Positions 38,630-60,371 of a stretch of 64,000 bases of DNA are shown here, piece after piece. The notes under the pieces were generated by a model, which searched no databases, was not told where the DNA came from, and was given only the letters and a program-made list of their open reading frames with translations. Made by a program: the position numbers and the translations under genes. Origin of the DNA: Litoditis marina (Eukaryota > Nematoda > Chromadorea > Rhabditida > Rhabditidae); contig OZ038433.1 in assembly GCA_964036275.1 (NCBI GenBank), positions 20,940,485 to 21,004,484 on the forward strand, read 5' to 3'. Position 1 is the stretch's first letter; each line of letters opens with the position of its first letter.

Positions 38630-41600
38630 TCTCTTTGAACACAGATAGAATACATAAAGGCGTTTTGAAACTTTCTTCAGAGTTCATTTACAGAACAAAA
38701 ATAACAACGTCGACATTCATATTTGCTGTGATTGCTCTCTTGTTTGTCTCACTTCTGTCTTATCATAGTAGAACGGTTAGTTCATTCACTTGCTGTATCG
38801 TAAGGGCTGCTCAAGCACAACCATGATGTTTCTCCCATTTACCAAATGCGCATGGATGGCGCGCAAGTGAAATCTCCGTACAGCTCAATGTTTCAGAAAG
38901 AACAGGGGCTTTGAAAATTTTTTGAACGGAAATACAAATGTGGAAAATAAACTTGAGAACGATTGTTTGTCTTACTGATAGGATAACGTACATCTTCCAT
39001 ATTGGAAAAATTGTCTCACTTGAAAATTTGTTCTTATGGTTTCCCGTCTTTTTTTAGTACCGGGTGAAAAACAGGTGTACGCAATTTGAAAACTGAGGGC
39101 AAAAGGCGAGTGCAATGCACGAAACGCACGAGAACCCATGACAAGTGCATAAGAGCAAACTGTCCAACCTTATGAGAATCTCAAGAACACAGCAATCAAT
39201 AAGATCTCTCCCCAGAGAAGTTTGTGAGATATTGCTTATGAGGTACCTCATGAGGTTTTTGGGAGATTGCTACCGCGGCTGATGTGAAAGACTCAATTAA
39301 GTACTATTTACAGACTGACTTTTATCCTATTCTTTTATATCATTCGGCCGATCCTTATGTTTCTGGTGATTTTTTCCGAGAAATTTCTGATGTGGTGATC
39401 AATTCCACTGAGTCTGTCCAAAGCTTCATCAAGGGAAGTATCGAAATAAGGAACGCCAATCGTACCAACGTAGAATCAATTTCGTTTCTTATGTATTGCC
39501 CTCTACGAAAAACGTCATATGTTCTCTGAACCACTTTCGCACTTGGTCTCTGAACGAGTTTAATTACCGAGTATTTCCCAGAACCATTGGTGTATTTCAC
39601 GTATTTCAGGACCTCAATGTAGAACCATTTTCCATCATATTTCTGCAAACCGACTATCTACGTTTTCTTAGCCAGTTTCAGTCTCGTAACAAAGTTCCCT
39701 ACGTTTTAATCACACATCAGAGTGACGATAATGCACCTGGAGAGTACTACGAATGTTTAACGTGAGTTGTTGATCTACTCGGCCACCATATCAATAACGA
39801 GGGTGTTTTCTCTCCGGAGACTCTAGTTTATAGTTCAGTCCACACGTCGGTAGAGGCCGCGTAAGTCCTATTTGCGGTTGTAGGGCAATGCACGTGTCAT
39901 TCCCGCAGAGTACAGATACCATCCGAACTCAAATGTGACCACATGGACAAAATCAAGATTGTTAAAAGTGAATGAACTCAAAAGTAGTAATTATAGATTT
40001 GAGTATCGTGTTTCTGAAAATTGATACGAGGTCGATTCATCAGCTCGAATCTTCAAATTCAAGCGATACGGTCCCTCTGACAACCAACATCGTAATGAGC
40101 ACTAATTCTTGGATATATTCTGAATTCAAAAATCATATCGGTGGGAGAGTGGATATTATTAAAATGAGAAATGCTGCAGCGACCCCAACCTGGTACACTG
40201 GTTTGCTGAGAACTCGGACAGACAACATGAGCATCTAACTACTGTTCCAATAGGAATTGCCACTTTGTTGGGAAAGTACAATTTGCCTCGGGAGAATTCA
40301 AATCAAGCACTTCTGCAGGAAATGAGCAAAATAGTGTTAGTTTTAATAATATGTAGTTTCACGGGTTGTAGGAGTTGAACTGACACATTTGTTGCAACTA
40401 CGAACTACGTTCACGGAGCCACGTTTTTGGTACTGTTATGCGCGTCTCATGCTTCTACAAAAACACGGACATCCCTTTTACAAGCATTTGATCAAATAAA
40501 TAGTCGGACTTTTTCCAAATCGTAATTTGTGTTTCTTCATTTTATATTGAAAAAGTCTTTTTGGCGGCCCACTTCTCAGCGAAAAACATGGTTATCAACA
40601 AAGTTCCCGAGATTCTATTTTCAGCACGAACGTTGATCTCCGAAAACTGAATGTCTATCTGAATATCTCAAATAGTACCAACCCGGATGGTCGAGGCGGA
40701 CTGTGGAATAAACTTTGCTCTCGGAAAGAACTCAATGCAACTTGTGTTTCAGTTTATTGCCACCATTGGTTTCCAGAAGAACATGTATGGTTGAATACCC
40801 TGTTACCTTCATGTCTTGTGTTTTTCGCTTGATGTAATATATTACAAAACTTACATCCTAACCGGATGTGAAAGAAAGTAACTCTGACAAAACAAACTTA
40901 CATCAGGCATTTGATGCCGCGTGCGCAATTTTGAGTTTTCGAAGCGGTAAAAATCGACTTTGAGAGTGAAAATATTTTTTGGATAAAAACTATCAGAACA
41001 GCGGCGTAGTAGCTACTCAGACAATTTTAGTGAATCCGTTTTAAAAGTTCAACTTTCAAATTATCGTGACCATGGAATTAGTGTAGCTGATCATGGTAAC
41101 AAGAAATATTTCTGAATTCAGCTTCAACGAGTGCACAAGGTAATTTGCACTGTGTGTTTGCCGTTTTCCAGAACAACAAAAAAATCATGGCAAGATTATC
41201 TTTCGGATATTGCCAATTCCAATTTTGTCCTCTCACCACCAGGCAATAGAGTCGACTGTTATAGAACAGGAGTTGTAGATAGAACACTTCTAATCAAAAA
41301 CTTTTTCTGGGTTTCGAGTATTGGTGCACCTAACATCGTACATTAGAGACGGATTTCGTATGTATGTACGTATGTATGTATGTAACATGGCTTGACATTT
41401 CGATCAATTTGCATACATTGCGTTCAACTGTTCTAGATGGGAATCGTTAGCACTCGGAAGTATTCCAATTGTGCTCAACACCACCATTTTTTCTTTGTAC
41501 AATGACGAAAAAGTACTGGTTATCAACTCTTTCGAAGAGGTTAGTTCAGTTTCGACATCATCCAATTTCGAAAAAAAGAACCCAAAAATTGTAATATTGC

Positions 41601-41791
41601 AACAAAAAGTTGAGGATCATTGTACCATGAAGAACTTATGCTTTCAGATAACACCGCAGCTACTAGAAAAGACGTTAGAAAAGTTCTCGAAACAGAGGGA
41701 GTCCGCAGGAAAACTATACAGAAATTATTGGATCGCACAAATCAATCTCGCTATCAAGGATTATATTGTGGAAACGAGTACGAGTATCTGA
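38630..41791 (+). CDS. type II Golgi glycosyltransferase-like protein with exostosin-like C-terminal motif
   Basis: Likely exons: one ending at 38775 (contains the signal anchor TSTFIFAVIALLFVSLLSY), then 39314-39469, 39610-39761, 40180-40275 (or to 40333), 40580-40784 (or from 40625), 41122-41267, 41437-41539 and 41648-41791, with stop TGA. Conserved-looking blocks are IIFLQTDYL, KVPYVLITHQSDD, DPNLVHWFAENSD, VPIGIA, NISNSTNP, FVLSPPGNRVDCYRTWESLALGSIPIVL and YRNYWIAQIN. The SPPGN-x-x-D-C-x-R-x-W-E-x-L-x-x-G-x-I-P block resembles the nucleotide-sugar-binding region of exostosin-type enzymes. A short basic N-terminus followed by one helix fits a type II Golgi enzyme. The first exon is uncertain: a candidate ATG at 38321 does not join in phase. 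The intron after 41267 lacks a GT donor, so the gene may be damaged. The sugar specificity is unknown. Confidence 0.7.
39180..39276. repeat. fragment related to the 29621-29800 element
   Basis: TTTGGGAGATTGCTACCGC and CTCATGAGG words resemble one end and the interior of the 180-bp inverted-repeat element. No matching left end is visible. Confidence 0.4.
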
Positions 41792-43847
41792 TAAAGTTTA
41801 CATTTTCATCAGTTGCTGATTTCAAGCTTACTCTCATGTGTGTTCCCTATAACCCCTTCGTTCATCTTCCTTCCTTTTGGGGACTCAGTTATTTCCCAAT
41901 ATCTATAAGTTTGTTTAGATTGGGCCAATTCGAACGAATATACGTCCATATTATCTTATTTTTGTTTTTTATAAGCTATTACCGAAGTTATGTCGGATGT
42001 CGAGCAAAGTGCAGAACTTGTAATTGATTTCTATTTACTACCAAAACCGGGAAATTTGCAGTTTTGAACGAGTGGAGTAGTGTCATTGCATGTTGACCTC
42101 GTAACATTTTCGTTCACAGCGATCAATTCTCGGCTCAGGGTCCAGACGTTTCAACTCAATTGTTGTGTTTTGATTCTTTTTCTTGTTGTTGGGAGAAAAA
42201 CATCCACGGAACAGGCGTAGATTATCAGAGATGATAAAAATAAAGATATGACAGCTCACTAGCAATATTCTCGTGTTCTAACGAGTAGGTTGTTGAAACT
42301 ATCAGCTGCCTGACATGTGATGGTTTTCGAACAAGCTTCCAAACAGGATGTACATTTTGTGATATTTATGAGTTTCACAGCCTTTCTGAAGATGAGAAAA
42401 AAATTTGCTATTGAAAAACAGCCATTCAAGTTTGTGTTTGTTGTACTGTAAGGGATTTGAAATGGTTAAACGGGGTATGTACTAGACCGGTCAAATGAAT
42501 GTCGTATATGTTCTCATGACGAAAGCACGTGCTTCTCATGTGTATGAATACATCGCTGCCGCATCTTGTGATTTTTCGTTCGTGCATTCTAACTGGTCAG
42601 TGGAATTATCAATCAAAGCAAGTTGCACGTAATTCAGCCTATTGTTACGCAAAATGTTCAGCAGTAAAACCATAGTTTTATTCGCTCTTGAGATATTGAT
42701 ATACACAGATATTAGCTCGTTTGACGATAGCCCCTTTTTTTCTATTTGCGCATTCACCGACATCGATTGTCAACTAAATACACTGTCTCATTCGTTGGCA
42801 TTTTATTACATAATGTAGTTTAAGTTTGACCGCCTAATCACCAAATTTCGTTCATTTTTCATACCTTAACTCATATTACCCGAATTACTTACAATAAAAA
42901 TTGTTACAAGTGTTTCTGAACTTATGCAAATGTACAGTTTCCCACCACGAGCATCATTGTCATCTTTATCTTGAAAAACAAACATACTTAGTTCTTTTTT
43001 TTTTCATATTCGCTTTTTTTCCCGGAATGGAAGGCCATTCTCTTCGTCTAAACTCTCTTCATTCGCAATGCTCTTTCGTCGTTCGCTCGATGTGGTGGTC
43101 GATATGCCCATTGGCACGTAAAACCAGCACTCATATTTCCAGTGTTCTCTTTCTATATTCTTTTTTTGTATATTTCGATTTGCGCAAGTTCCACTTTAGT
43201 CACCATGAATTTCAACTCACCACTCTGACCATTCCATCATCATTTTGAAATTAAGTTGAAAATACATATTTATTCTTCTAAAACATATTATATGATTATA
43301 GCCAGTGAATTTGGTATATTCTCCCTTGTGAAGTGTACAAATTATTAATTAAAGCGAATTGACATTTTTGCCTTGCGATGCAAACGACTTTCTGCAACGT
43401 AGAATCTATCACGCCATTTCGCTCAAACAAAGCTAGAGAGTGTGGGGATTCGCTAGACGCAGACATCAGCGGGCGGATGAGAAAACACCTCACTGTCTCG
43501 TTCCTTGACCACTTTATCAGTCCCTATTCAATTTTTTCATGTTTATATTTGTCTCTATTCAAGCAATTAATACGCAGTTGAATGAACTAATTGCTGCTAT
43601 GGTTACTACTACATAGTCGTTTGGAAATTATCACTAAAATTTGTATTCTGCCAGAACAATGATTGTTCAATTCCAACTCTTGCGAATTCCACATGCCTTC
43701 CGTAATCATTCTATGATTTTGTGTTTTTTCGCTCTTATAGATTCTGATCGATCACGTGATTTTCACATGAATACTCAAAAATCAGATTAACCATGCGATA
43801 CGATAATCAGTTGTTACCTTTCTTTCAGTTTGGGCAGTTTCTCCGCA
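41792..43847. promoter_or_regulatory. intergenic region upstream of the fat-4-like gene
   Basis: About 2 kb without a supportable exon. Reading frames of 60-115 codons on both strands lack motifs. T-rich runs are frequent between 42980 and 43180. At 43817-43828 a TTACCTTTCTTTCAG tract ends 19 bases before the ATG and would be a good trans-splice acceptor for a spliced leader. Confidence 0.4.
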
Positions 43848-53726
<9,879 letters not shown>

Positions 53727-54708
53727 AACCTTCTTGAACGTTATACTATGGAACATTTCTTGTTTCTTCGGTATAACAACCAAAAACTAATATTTATTCA
53801 CGTTTTCGCGCCCAGGGATCGGCTTGTTGTGATTGTTAGAATGTTCCATATTTGTGTAGTTTACTGTGTTTTCCGCATTGCTTATCCGACTTTGGTAATA
53901 AACTTTTCCGATGGACTACGATTTTAAAGTTTAGTTGCCTTATGGAACTTATTTCTAGACACTTCCGGTGTCTACTTTTGCATTAAATTTTAGAGAAAAT
54001 GCTAATAACATTCTGATTGGTATTGGTGAAGATACACAACCATATTCCTGAACTCTTCGAACTGTGCGCTCAGAGTTGACACGGTTAAAGTTAAGAAGCG
54101 TGAAAAGTACTATGGAAGTGAAACGCGAATTCGCGTCGAACGTGCGAACTTATATTCAGAAATTTATTGAAACAGGGAACTTTTGTGAATTTTCCAAAAC
54201 TGTACTGGGCATTTTATATAACCGCTTTTACAAAAGCTCGACACATGAGAGAACCACAAAGGGTGGGTCAGAAAATATCCAGTCGTGACTTTTAACCACA
54301 TTCGAGTCTTGAACAGCATGAACTTTCATCGGCGGTGAAGGAATCAAACGTATTGAACAAACGGAATCCGGAAAATGTTATTATTAGACAAAGCGAGAAA
54401 TGAGGTCCTTGATCTACTTTATCAATATGCTCCACATTTTCATAACTTCCGTTCAGTGATTTTCCATTCGCTAAGAACAACGATTGCTCAGAGTCGGTGT
54501 TACTAAATTTTAAAACAATAAACACTGAAGTCGTTCATCTCATTAACACTCCCTTCATTTTTCGCCCGTACCAAAAACTATACATCACATTTGATTGATT
54601 CTGTCACTATCTCAGGTGTTCACAGGAGTTGTCCGTGTGATTTCTCTGCCGTCTCTCGCCCCGAGTCCCTCTCGCCCTATCTTGTCCATTCTATCTGCGC
54701 CCGCCACC
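53727..54708. promoter_or_regulatory. spacer between the two desaturase genes
   Basis: 981 bp from the fat-4-like stop to the fat-3-like ATG. AATAAA at 53897-53902 is the likely poly(A) signal of the first gene. The distance and the separate signal argue against a tightly spaced operon. A 74-codon frame at 54064-54288 has no recognisable motif. CCGCCACC directly before ATG 54709 is a good initiation context. Confidence 0.5.
53897..53902 (+). terminator. poly(A) signal of the fat-4-like gene
   Basis: AATAAA about 170 bases after the stop at 53724-53726, followed by a T-rich stretch. Confidence 0.7.
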
Positions 54709-54793
54709 ATGCCCAGCAGCAAGCAGGCAGGACTTCGTATGAAGGTCAGAATCTCATATATTTGAATGAACGAAAATTAATGATTATAATATC

Positions 54794-54827
<34 letters not shown>

Positions 54828-57800
54828 GTTTATCATCAATATGAGCCAAAGATCGTTCGAAGTGAAAACAAGCGATTATTGCAGAAATAAAAGATTAATT
54901 GCTATGTATCAGGACGCTTTAGGAAAACTAGATGGGCTTCTCAGCTCAAAAGTTGAACTTTAAGTTGTATTTTGCGTTCTCTAATGTGCCGTTTCTTGAC
55001 AAGAACTTGTTCTAGCGCTTCCCTGAGCGGTAATACTAAGAAGATACTACCTCAAAGACCCACTTTCTACAAACACTATTTGTTCCGCTTCCAATTATTT
55101 GTAATAAGTAATAAAACACTACACTCTATCGATTTTTGATTTAGACGTCATTTCATGCCCAAAACTTATGTATGTCTAGTTTGTATAGCGTCTCTAGAAG
55201 TTTTTTCATAGATTCGTTTCGATCGATACAAAAAACTGCGCGTTATATAATAGTACTCCATTTAACCTACCTACTTTTACACTTAGAGTGCATGCCTGGG
55301 TCAATATGAAATATGGCGCGATCTCACACAGAGAACAATCGATGCAGCGAAAGAGGAAGCTAATACCTAGGGAAGATCGATTGGTGTCCGTAAAGGTCAA
55401 AAATCGAGAAGCTCGCTCGAACTGCACTGATCTATGACAGTTTCGAACCACTTATTCAATTGAGTAAGAGTTTGAAAATATGTATCCCCGATATTGATAC
55501 CGAGCATACTTTGATTATACTCGTGAAAAACACTTAGTCAAGTTTTGGCGCTAATTTGATCTGTTTAACAACGCGAAATCAAAACAGTTTTCTCACGATG
55601 TTAAATTTATCGTAGGACCGTGTTTTTCGTTCTAAAAATGTTCCGCTCCATTTGATATGAAGGTCACAGTAAAATTATAAACTGTCAGTCGATTTGTAAG
55701 ATGAAATTTCCTCTTTTCATATGTCGTTCACTGGTTGAAATAGTACAACGCGCCTATTACTTGAATTGAATAGTCATTAACTGTTCTGGTAAACCAATGA
55801 CAGGCACAATCTTATTAATACGATTAAAATTGAATCCTACAGACATGCTTGATACCCTCTTTGTTATCCGCAGAAATTTATTGTTCCTTACTAAGTTAAG
55901 ACGTATATTTCCAAGATAACTTATCGTCGTATCGATTTTTCCCATAAATTATCTAAACGACGTGTCGTTGATTTAAAAGTGTGGCAATTGTCCTTTCTTT
56001 CTGTCCTTTAGACTCCGTGGCTGATAAGCAATGACCAGCTGTTGCGTGACAAAGAAAATATGGTCTGATTGGGAAAACGGTGATAACACGAACACGTCCT
56101 ATCGGCAAAAAATGCATAGCCGAAACTATAGACAAAGACAGAAAGTTCGGAAAGTCGTGATACGATTTGTTGTTGAGTTGAGTGTTGACATTGAGAACAC
56201 AATTACGTAAAACATGCATTACATGATGGTAGACGTATGAATTATGAAGAACACGCAGAAAGTGCGCGCTTACAGATCTATGTGCAATATGCCTTCTTTA
56301 GATTTCTAAAATAGTAAAACAAGAAATGTTTGCTCACGTTGCACGTAATTATTGCATATTACCTTCTACTACTCTCATCTCATGTTAACTATTTAGGTTG
56401 ATGGCAAATGGCTTCATATTAGCGAAGAATTGGTATTGAAGCATCCCGGTGGTGCCGTTATTAAACAATATGCGTGAGTCTATTGATTTTTGAACTACAT
56501 ATTTGTGAGCCTTGAAATAAAAATCTCAAATAATCACTGTGAACGTATAGATCTCTAAAACAACGTCTCTAGAACTTTTTTTGTGTGATGTTTACCCACA
56601 AATGAAATAGCTTTCGCTTCATCAAAAGCGGAACAAACTGTGGCAATGTGTATGTAGTTTGAGTTTGAGCCCCCTGTTTTTCAGAAGTAATTTGTATCTT
56701 GTGATCTGTAAGTACATCAAACTACAACTTTTGTTTTTCTTGCAGAGACTCCGATGCCACTCACATATTCCACGCATTCCACGAGGGATCAAATAAGGCC
56801 TACAAACAGCTAGAGGTCAGTGTTGGTTATAGATTTTGAGACTATTTGAAACGAATTTGACGGGTTAATGAGATTTGTTTCCGGTTTATTGTATGAGAGT
56901 TAATACCGAAACGAATGCCCAAAATACTAGTTCAACTGCATTTATTTGTTCTCTTATATTTGTGATATTTCAGGGTTTGAAAAAGCAAGCTTGGGATAAG
57001 TCTGAAGATTTGGAGGAACAGCTCAGCAAACGCTTCGACAAAAGCGATGTCAACGTTTCCACATACGACATTTCCGTCGAAGAGGTATGCATAGAACAAT
57101 GATTCTAAAAAAATAAGTTTAGCATATTCGAAATACTCTACTAGTAATTCCACAACTTGGGTCCGGCATCTTTGCTTTATGCTTGCTTATCGGCACACAA
57201 TCCGAGTCAATTAGTCGAGTTCGCATGAGAAATATAATCAGTTAAACTTCAATTCGTTTCAGGAGAAGAAAATCGTAGCCAACTTCGAGAAACTCCGTCA
57301 AACCGTAACTGAAAATGGTCTGATGGACGCACAGGAAACTTATTTCGTATTCAAGACTATTAGCACATATGGAATTATGTTCTTAGCCTTCTTCCTGCAA
57401 TATTTAGGATGGTGAGTTGTTTAATCTTTTTTTTCAGAACGATTTTAAGAATGTAATTTTTATTAACTTCTGTGTATTTAGGTACATCACATCTGCCTTC
57501 ACCATGGCGGTTGCGTGGCAGCAGTTTGGATGGCTGTGTCATGAGTACTGTCACAACCAGCCTACCAAGAACCGAAAACTGAACAACTTCCTGTCCGTCA
57601 TTACTGGTAACCTCACACAAGGCTTCTCAGCAGACTGGTGGAAAGACAAAGTGAGACAAACTTCCTATTATTCTGTATGTTACCGAGTGGTCGACTGGTT
57701 GTGTGCGCGCTAGCACTCCAAACACCATGGTTCGATCCCACTCGGCGCGGTATCTTCATGGCGGACCGCATGAGCTGGTAATAACGCTCACCCATGCCTA

Positions 57801-60065
57801 GTTTCTCTTCTACGGACCCCCCTCTCTACGGATACTACAATGTGATCAATGTTGTAATTGTATGAATAAAGTAACACACGGCTGAAATAGTTGCCGTAAA
57901 AGATTATTATTATTATACTCTTTTAGTTTTCGAGAACCTAAAAAAGACCGAATCCGGTTCAAAGAAGACCTTGGGCTGGAGCAATTCCCTGTATATGTAG
58001 TCTACATCATGAACTATCTCAAAAGCTACCTCACGAAGTAACTATGCTTAATCAGTGTAATTTCTATAACTGGTCAGCTGCTTGGGAAGTAGCCGGCCAA
58101 CCGCTCACACGGGATTTCGATGACCAGCTAGGTGGCGCGATGTGCAGCAACAAGAGAGTACGCTACTCTGAGAGGGCAAATGAGTGAAAAGTGCATGTGT
58201 TTTTGGAAATATGAAAACATTATTTTCTGAGAGTTTTCAGTAAGTGACTAGACAAGATTCAAAACTGTTCGGTGTTAACTTTCCATGTTTCAGCACAACA
58301 CCCATCACGCAGCCACTAACGTGATTGATCACGATGGAGACATAGACCTCGCTCCACTGTTCGCTTTCATTCCTGGAGATCTCGCTCAGTACAAGTTGCC
58401 GGTGGAGAAATTCATCCTCAAGGTGATTTCGTAATTCCTTTTGATGTCAATAATAACGAAAACGGACTTTTCCCAGCAATTTGCGACAATCTCGAAAACA
58501 ACTACAAACTTCAAACACTTTGCACATGCATCAAACATTTCAGCACTAACATCCTAATAGATGAAATAAAAGAGAATTTGTTCCGTTTAAGTTCATTCCG
58601 TACCAACATCTCTACTTCACGCTGTCTCTCCCTCTGCTTCGTGTTTCTTGGACTTCTCAGTCGCTGATGTGGGTGTTTGCCGAGAACTCGAGTGAATATG
58701 CAATCTACAGAAAGAACGCTCTTTGGGAACAGGTGGGCTCACATTTGACTCAAGCCAAAATACCAAAATTCATATCATCCAAACTATTCAGAGCTCATGA
58801 CTGAGATTTGTCTTACTAACAAATGAGAACACAAAAAAGCGAAAAATACACTCCATTGCGACTCACACAAGTTCAAAACTGAATGAAAAGTCGTGGGTCT
58901 TGGTGTAGGTTTTGCAAATTTGCTTTTCAACTAGCATGTGGGGACAAGTTTTGTTCCAACGTAGTTATTTTTAATCTCAGCACATATTCATATTTGATTT
59001 GCAACACTACTGTTGCAGACCACACTGGTCGCTCACTGGGCCTGGGTGATGTTCCAACTGTATCTTCTGCCGACCTTCTGGATTCGCGTAGCGTACTTCG
59101 TGATCTCTCAATTCCTCTCAGGACTCCTGATTGGACACGTTGTCACCTTCAATCACAACTCTGTGGACAAGTATCCTGGTCAGTAACCGACAAATGCATG
59201 ATCGAAATGTAGTAAACCTCTCCAACGAGCAGTCAAACTGTGTTTTGATGAAATATTTGATAACTCCAATTTTTCAGCTAACTCACGCATTCTCAACAAC
59301 TTTGCCTGCCTCCAAATTTTGACGACACGTAACATGACGCCGTCGCCATTCATTGACTGGGTTTGGGGAGGCTTGAACTATCAGGTGCGACCCTCAAGAA
59401 AACTATAAGCAGTTTTATAATAAACATGTTTGCAGAATTTTTAGGACCTAATGAAACAGATTCAACAAAAAAATATTCTCCCCCATCTTTGGGTGTCGTG
59501 TGAACGTGTTTTTTTCTTTAATGAAGTACGATCAAAAATGGGAATATCGAAAACGTATACGCGTAGGTGCAGAAAAGCACAGCAGTAAGATTCGCCAATC
59601 AACTTTTCGAAAACTTTCAGTTTTTTCTTCAGAACTTTTTATTTTAAAAAAGTTGTGTGTTCAGATTGAGCACCATCTCTTCCCAACGATGCCTCGGTGC
59701 AATCTGAACGCGTGTATGAAGCTGGTGAAGCAGTTCTGTGCGGTAAATTTCCACGTTCTTCTAGTTTTTGTAGTTTGCACTCAGAAGATTCTTAGGTTTC
59801 GCCTTCGTGTTTTTCGTGTTTCATTCTTTTATTCGAGATTTTGTGCCAAAAACGGTTTCACGGTCTTTTCTAAAGGTTGTTTCGTCTTTTTTACGATTCC
59901 AGTTGTGAACCTATTTTGCTCATACAATTGATACTACCCGTTTTTGATTTTTTTCTTCAGGAGAACAACTTGCCGTATTTGGTCGATGACTATTTTGATG
60001 GATACGCACTGAACTTGAAACAGCTGGAAAACATTGCCAACCTTGCAAAGACAAAGTCAGCATAG
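54709..60065 (+). CDS. fat-3: front-end fatty acid desaturase, fat-3-like (Delta-6)
   Basis: Cytochrome b5-fused ER desaturase; in C. elegans FAT-3 puts the Delta-6 double bond into C18 polyunsaturated acids, the step before elongation and Delta-5 desaturation. Twelve exons: 54709-54744, 56397-56473, 56746-56815, 56974-57084, 57263-57411, 57482-57650, 58294-58422, 58592-58732, 59019-59178, 59278-59384, 59665-59742 and 59961-60065, giving 443 residues. HPGG is at 28-31; the His boxes are HEYCH (168-172), HNTHH (205-209) and QIEHH (383-387). FAT-3-type features include QQFGWL, WWKDKHN, DGDIDLAPLFAF and ENNLPYLVDDYFDGYA. Exon 1 encodes only 12 residues and is followed by a 1.65-kb intron. Intron 6 carries a tRNA-derived SINE. 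Confidence 0.95.
56653..56728. repeat. short fold-back of the GTAGTTTGATC family
   Basis: GTAGTTTGA on the left and TCAAACTACAA on the right, about 55 bases apart, in intron 2 of the fat-3-like gene. Confidence 0.55.
57680..57920 (+). mobile_element. tRNA-derived SINE
   Basis: Begins with a tRNA-like head: an A-box-like GAGTGGTCGACTGG and a B box GGTTCGATCCC (near 57729). An unrelated body of about 130 bp follows, ending in a short ATTATTATT tail. This is the usual SINE layout, unlike the family at 9301, 17801 and 22640. It sits in intron 6 of the fat-3-like gene. Confidence 0.6.
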
Positions 60066-60110
60066 GAAAATGTTTCAATGTTTTTTAGTAGCCAACTGCC
60101 ATCTTGATCG

Positions 60111-60116
60111 AATAAA
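60111..60116 (+). terminator. poly(A) signal of the fat-3-like gene
   Basis: AATAAA 46 bases after the stop at 60063-60065, followed by a T run. The gene on the other strand ends at 60372, so the two genes converge. Confidence 0.75.
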
Positions 60117-60371
60117 CATATTATTTTTTTTCTTTTCATTTGCGAACTAGCTTATAAAGTTTATTCACAATGGGTACACCTAATAATTTACCAACAAGGG
60201 CGAGTGAATTTTTCTGTATGAATGACAGAAAACTTTAACTAGTGTTTTTTCCCGAATTTATATTTACAGAGAGAGCGAGAGATATCATAGGGTGCATTAT
60301 ACAACAATAAAATATAAAATAAACCACACATACTTCACTTATAGCTAGGAAACTCTTTATAATCTAGTATG

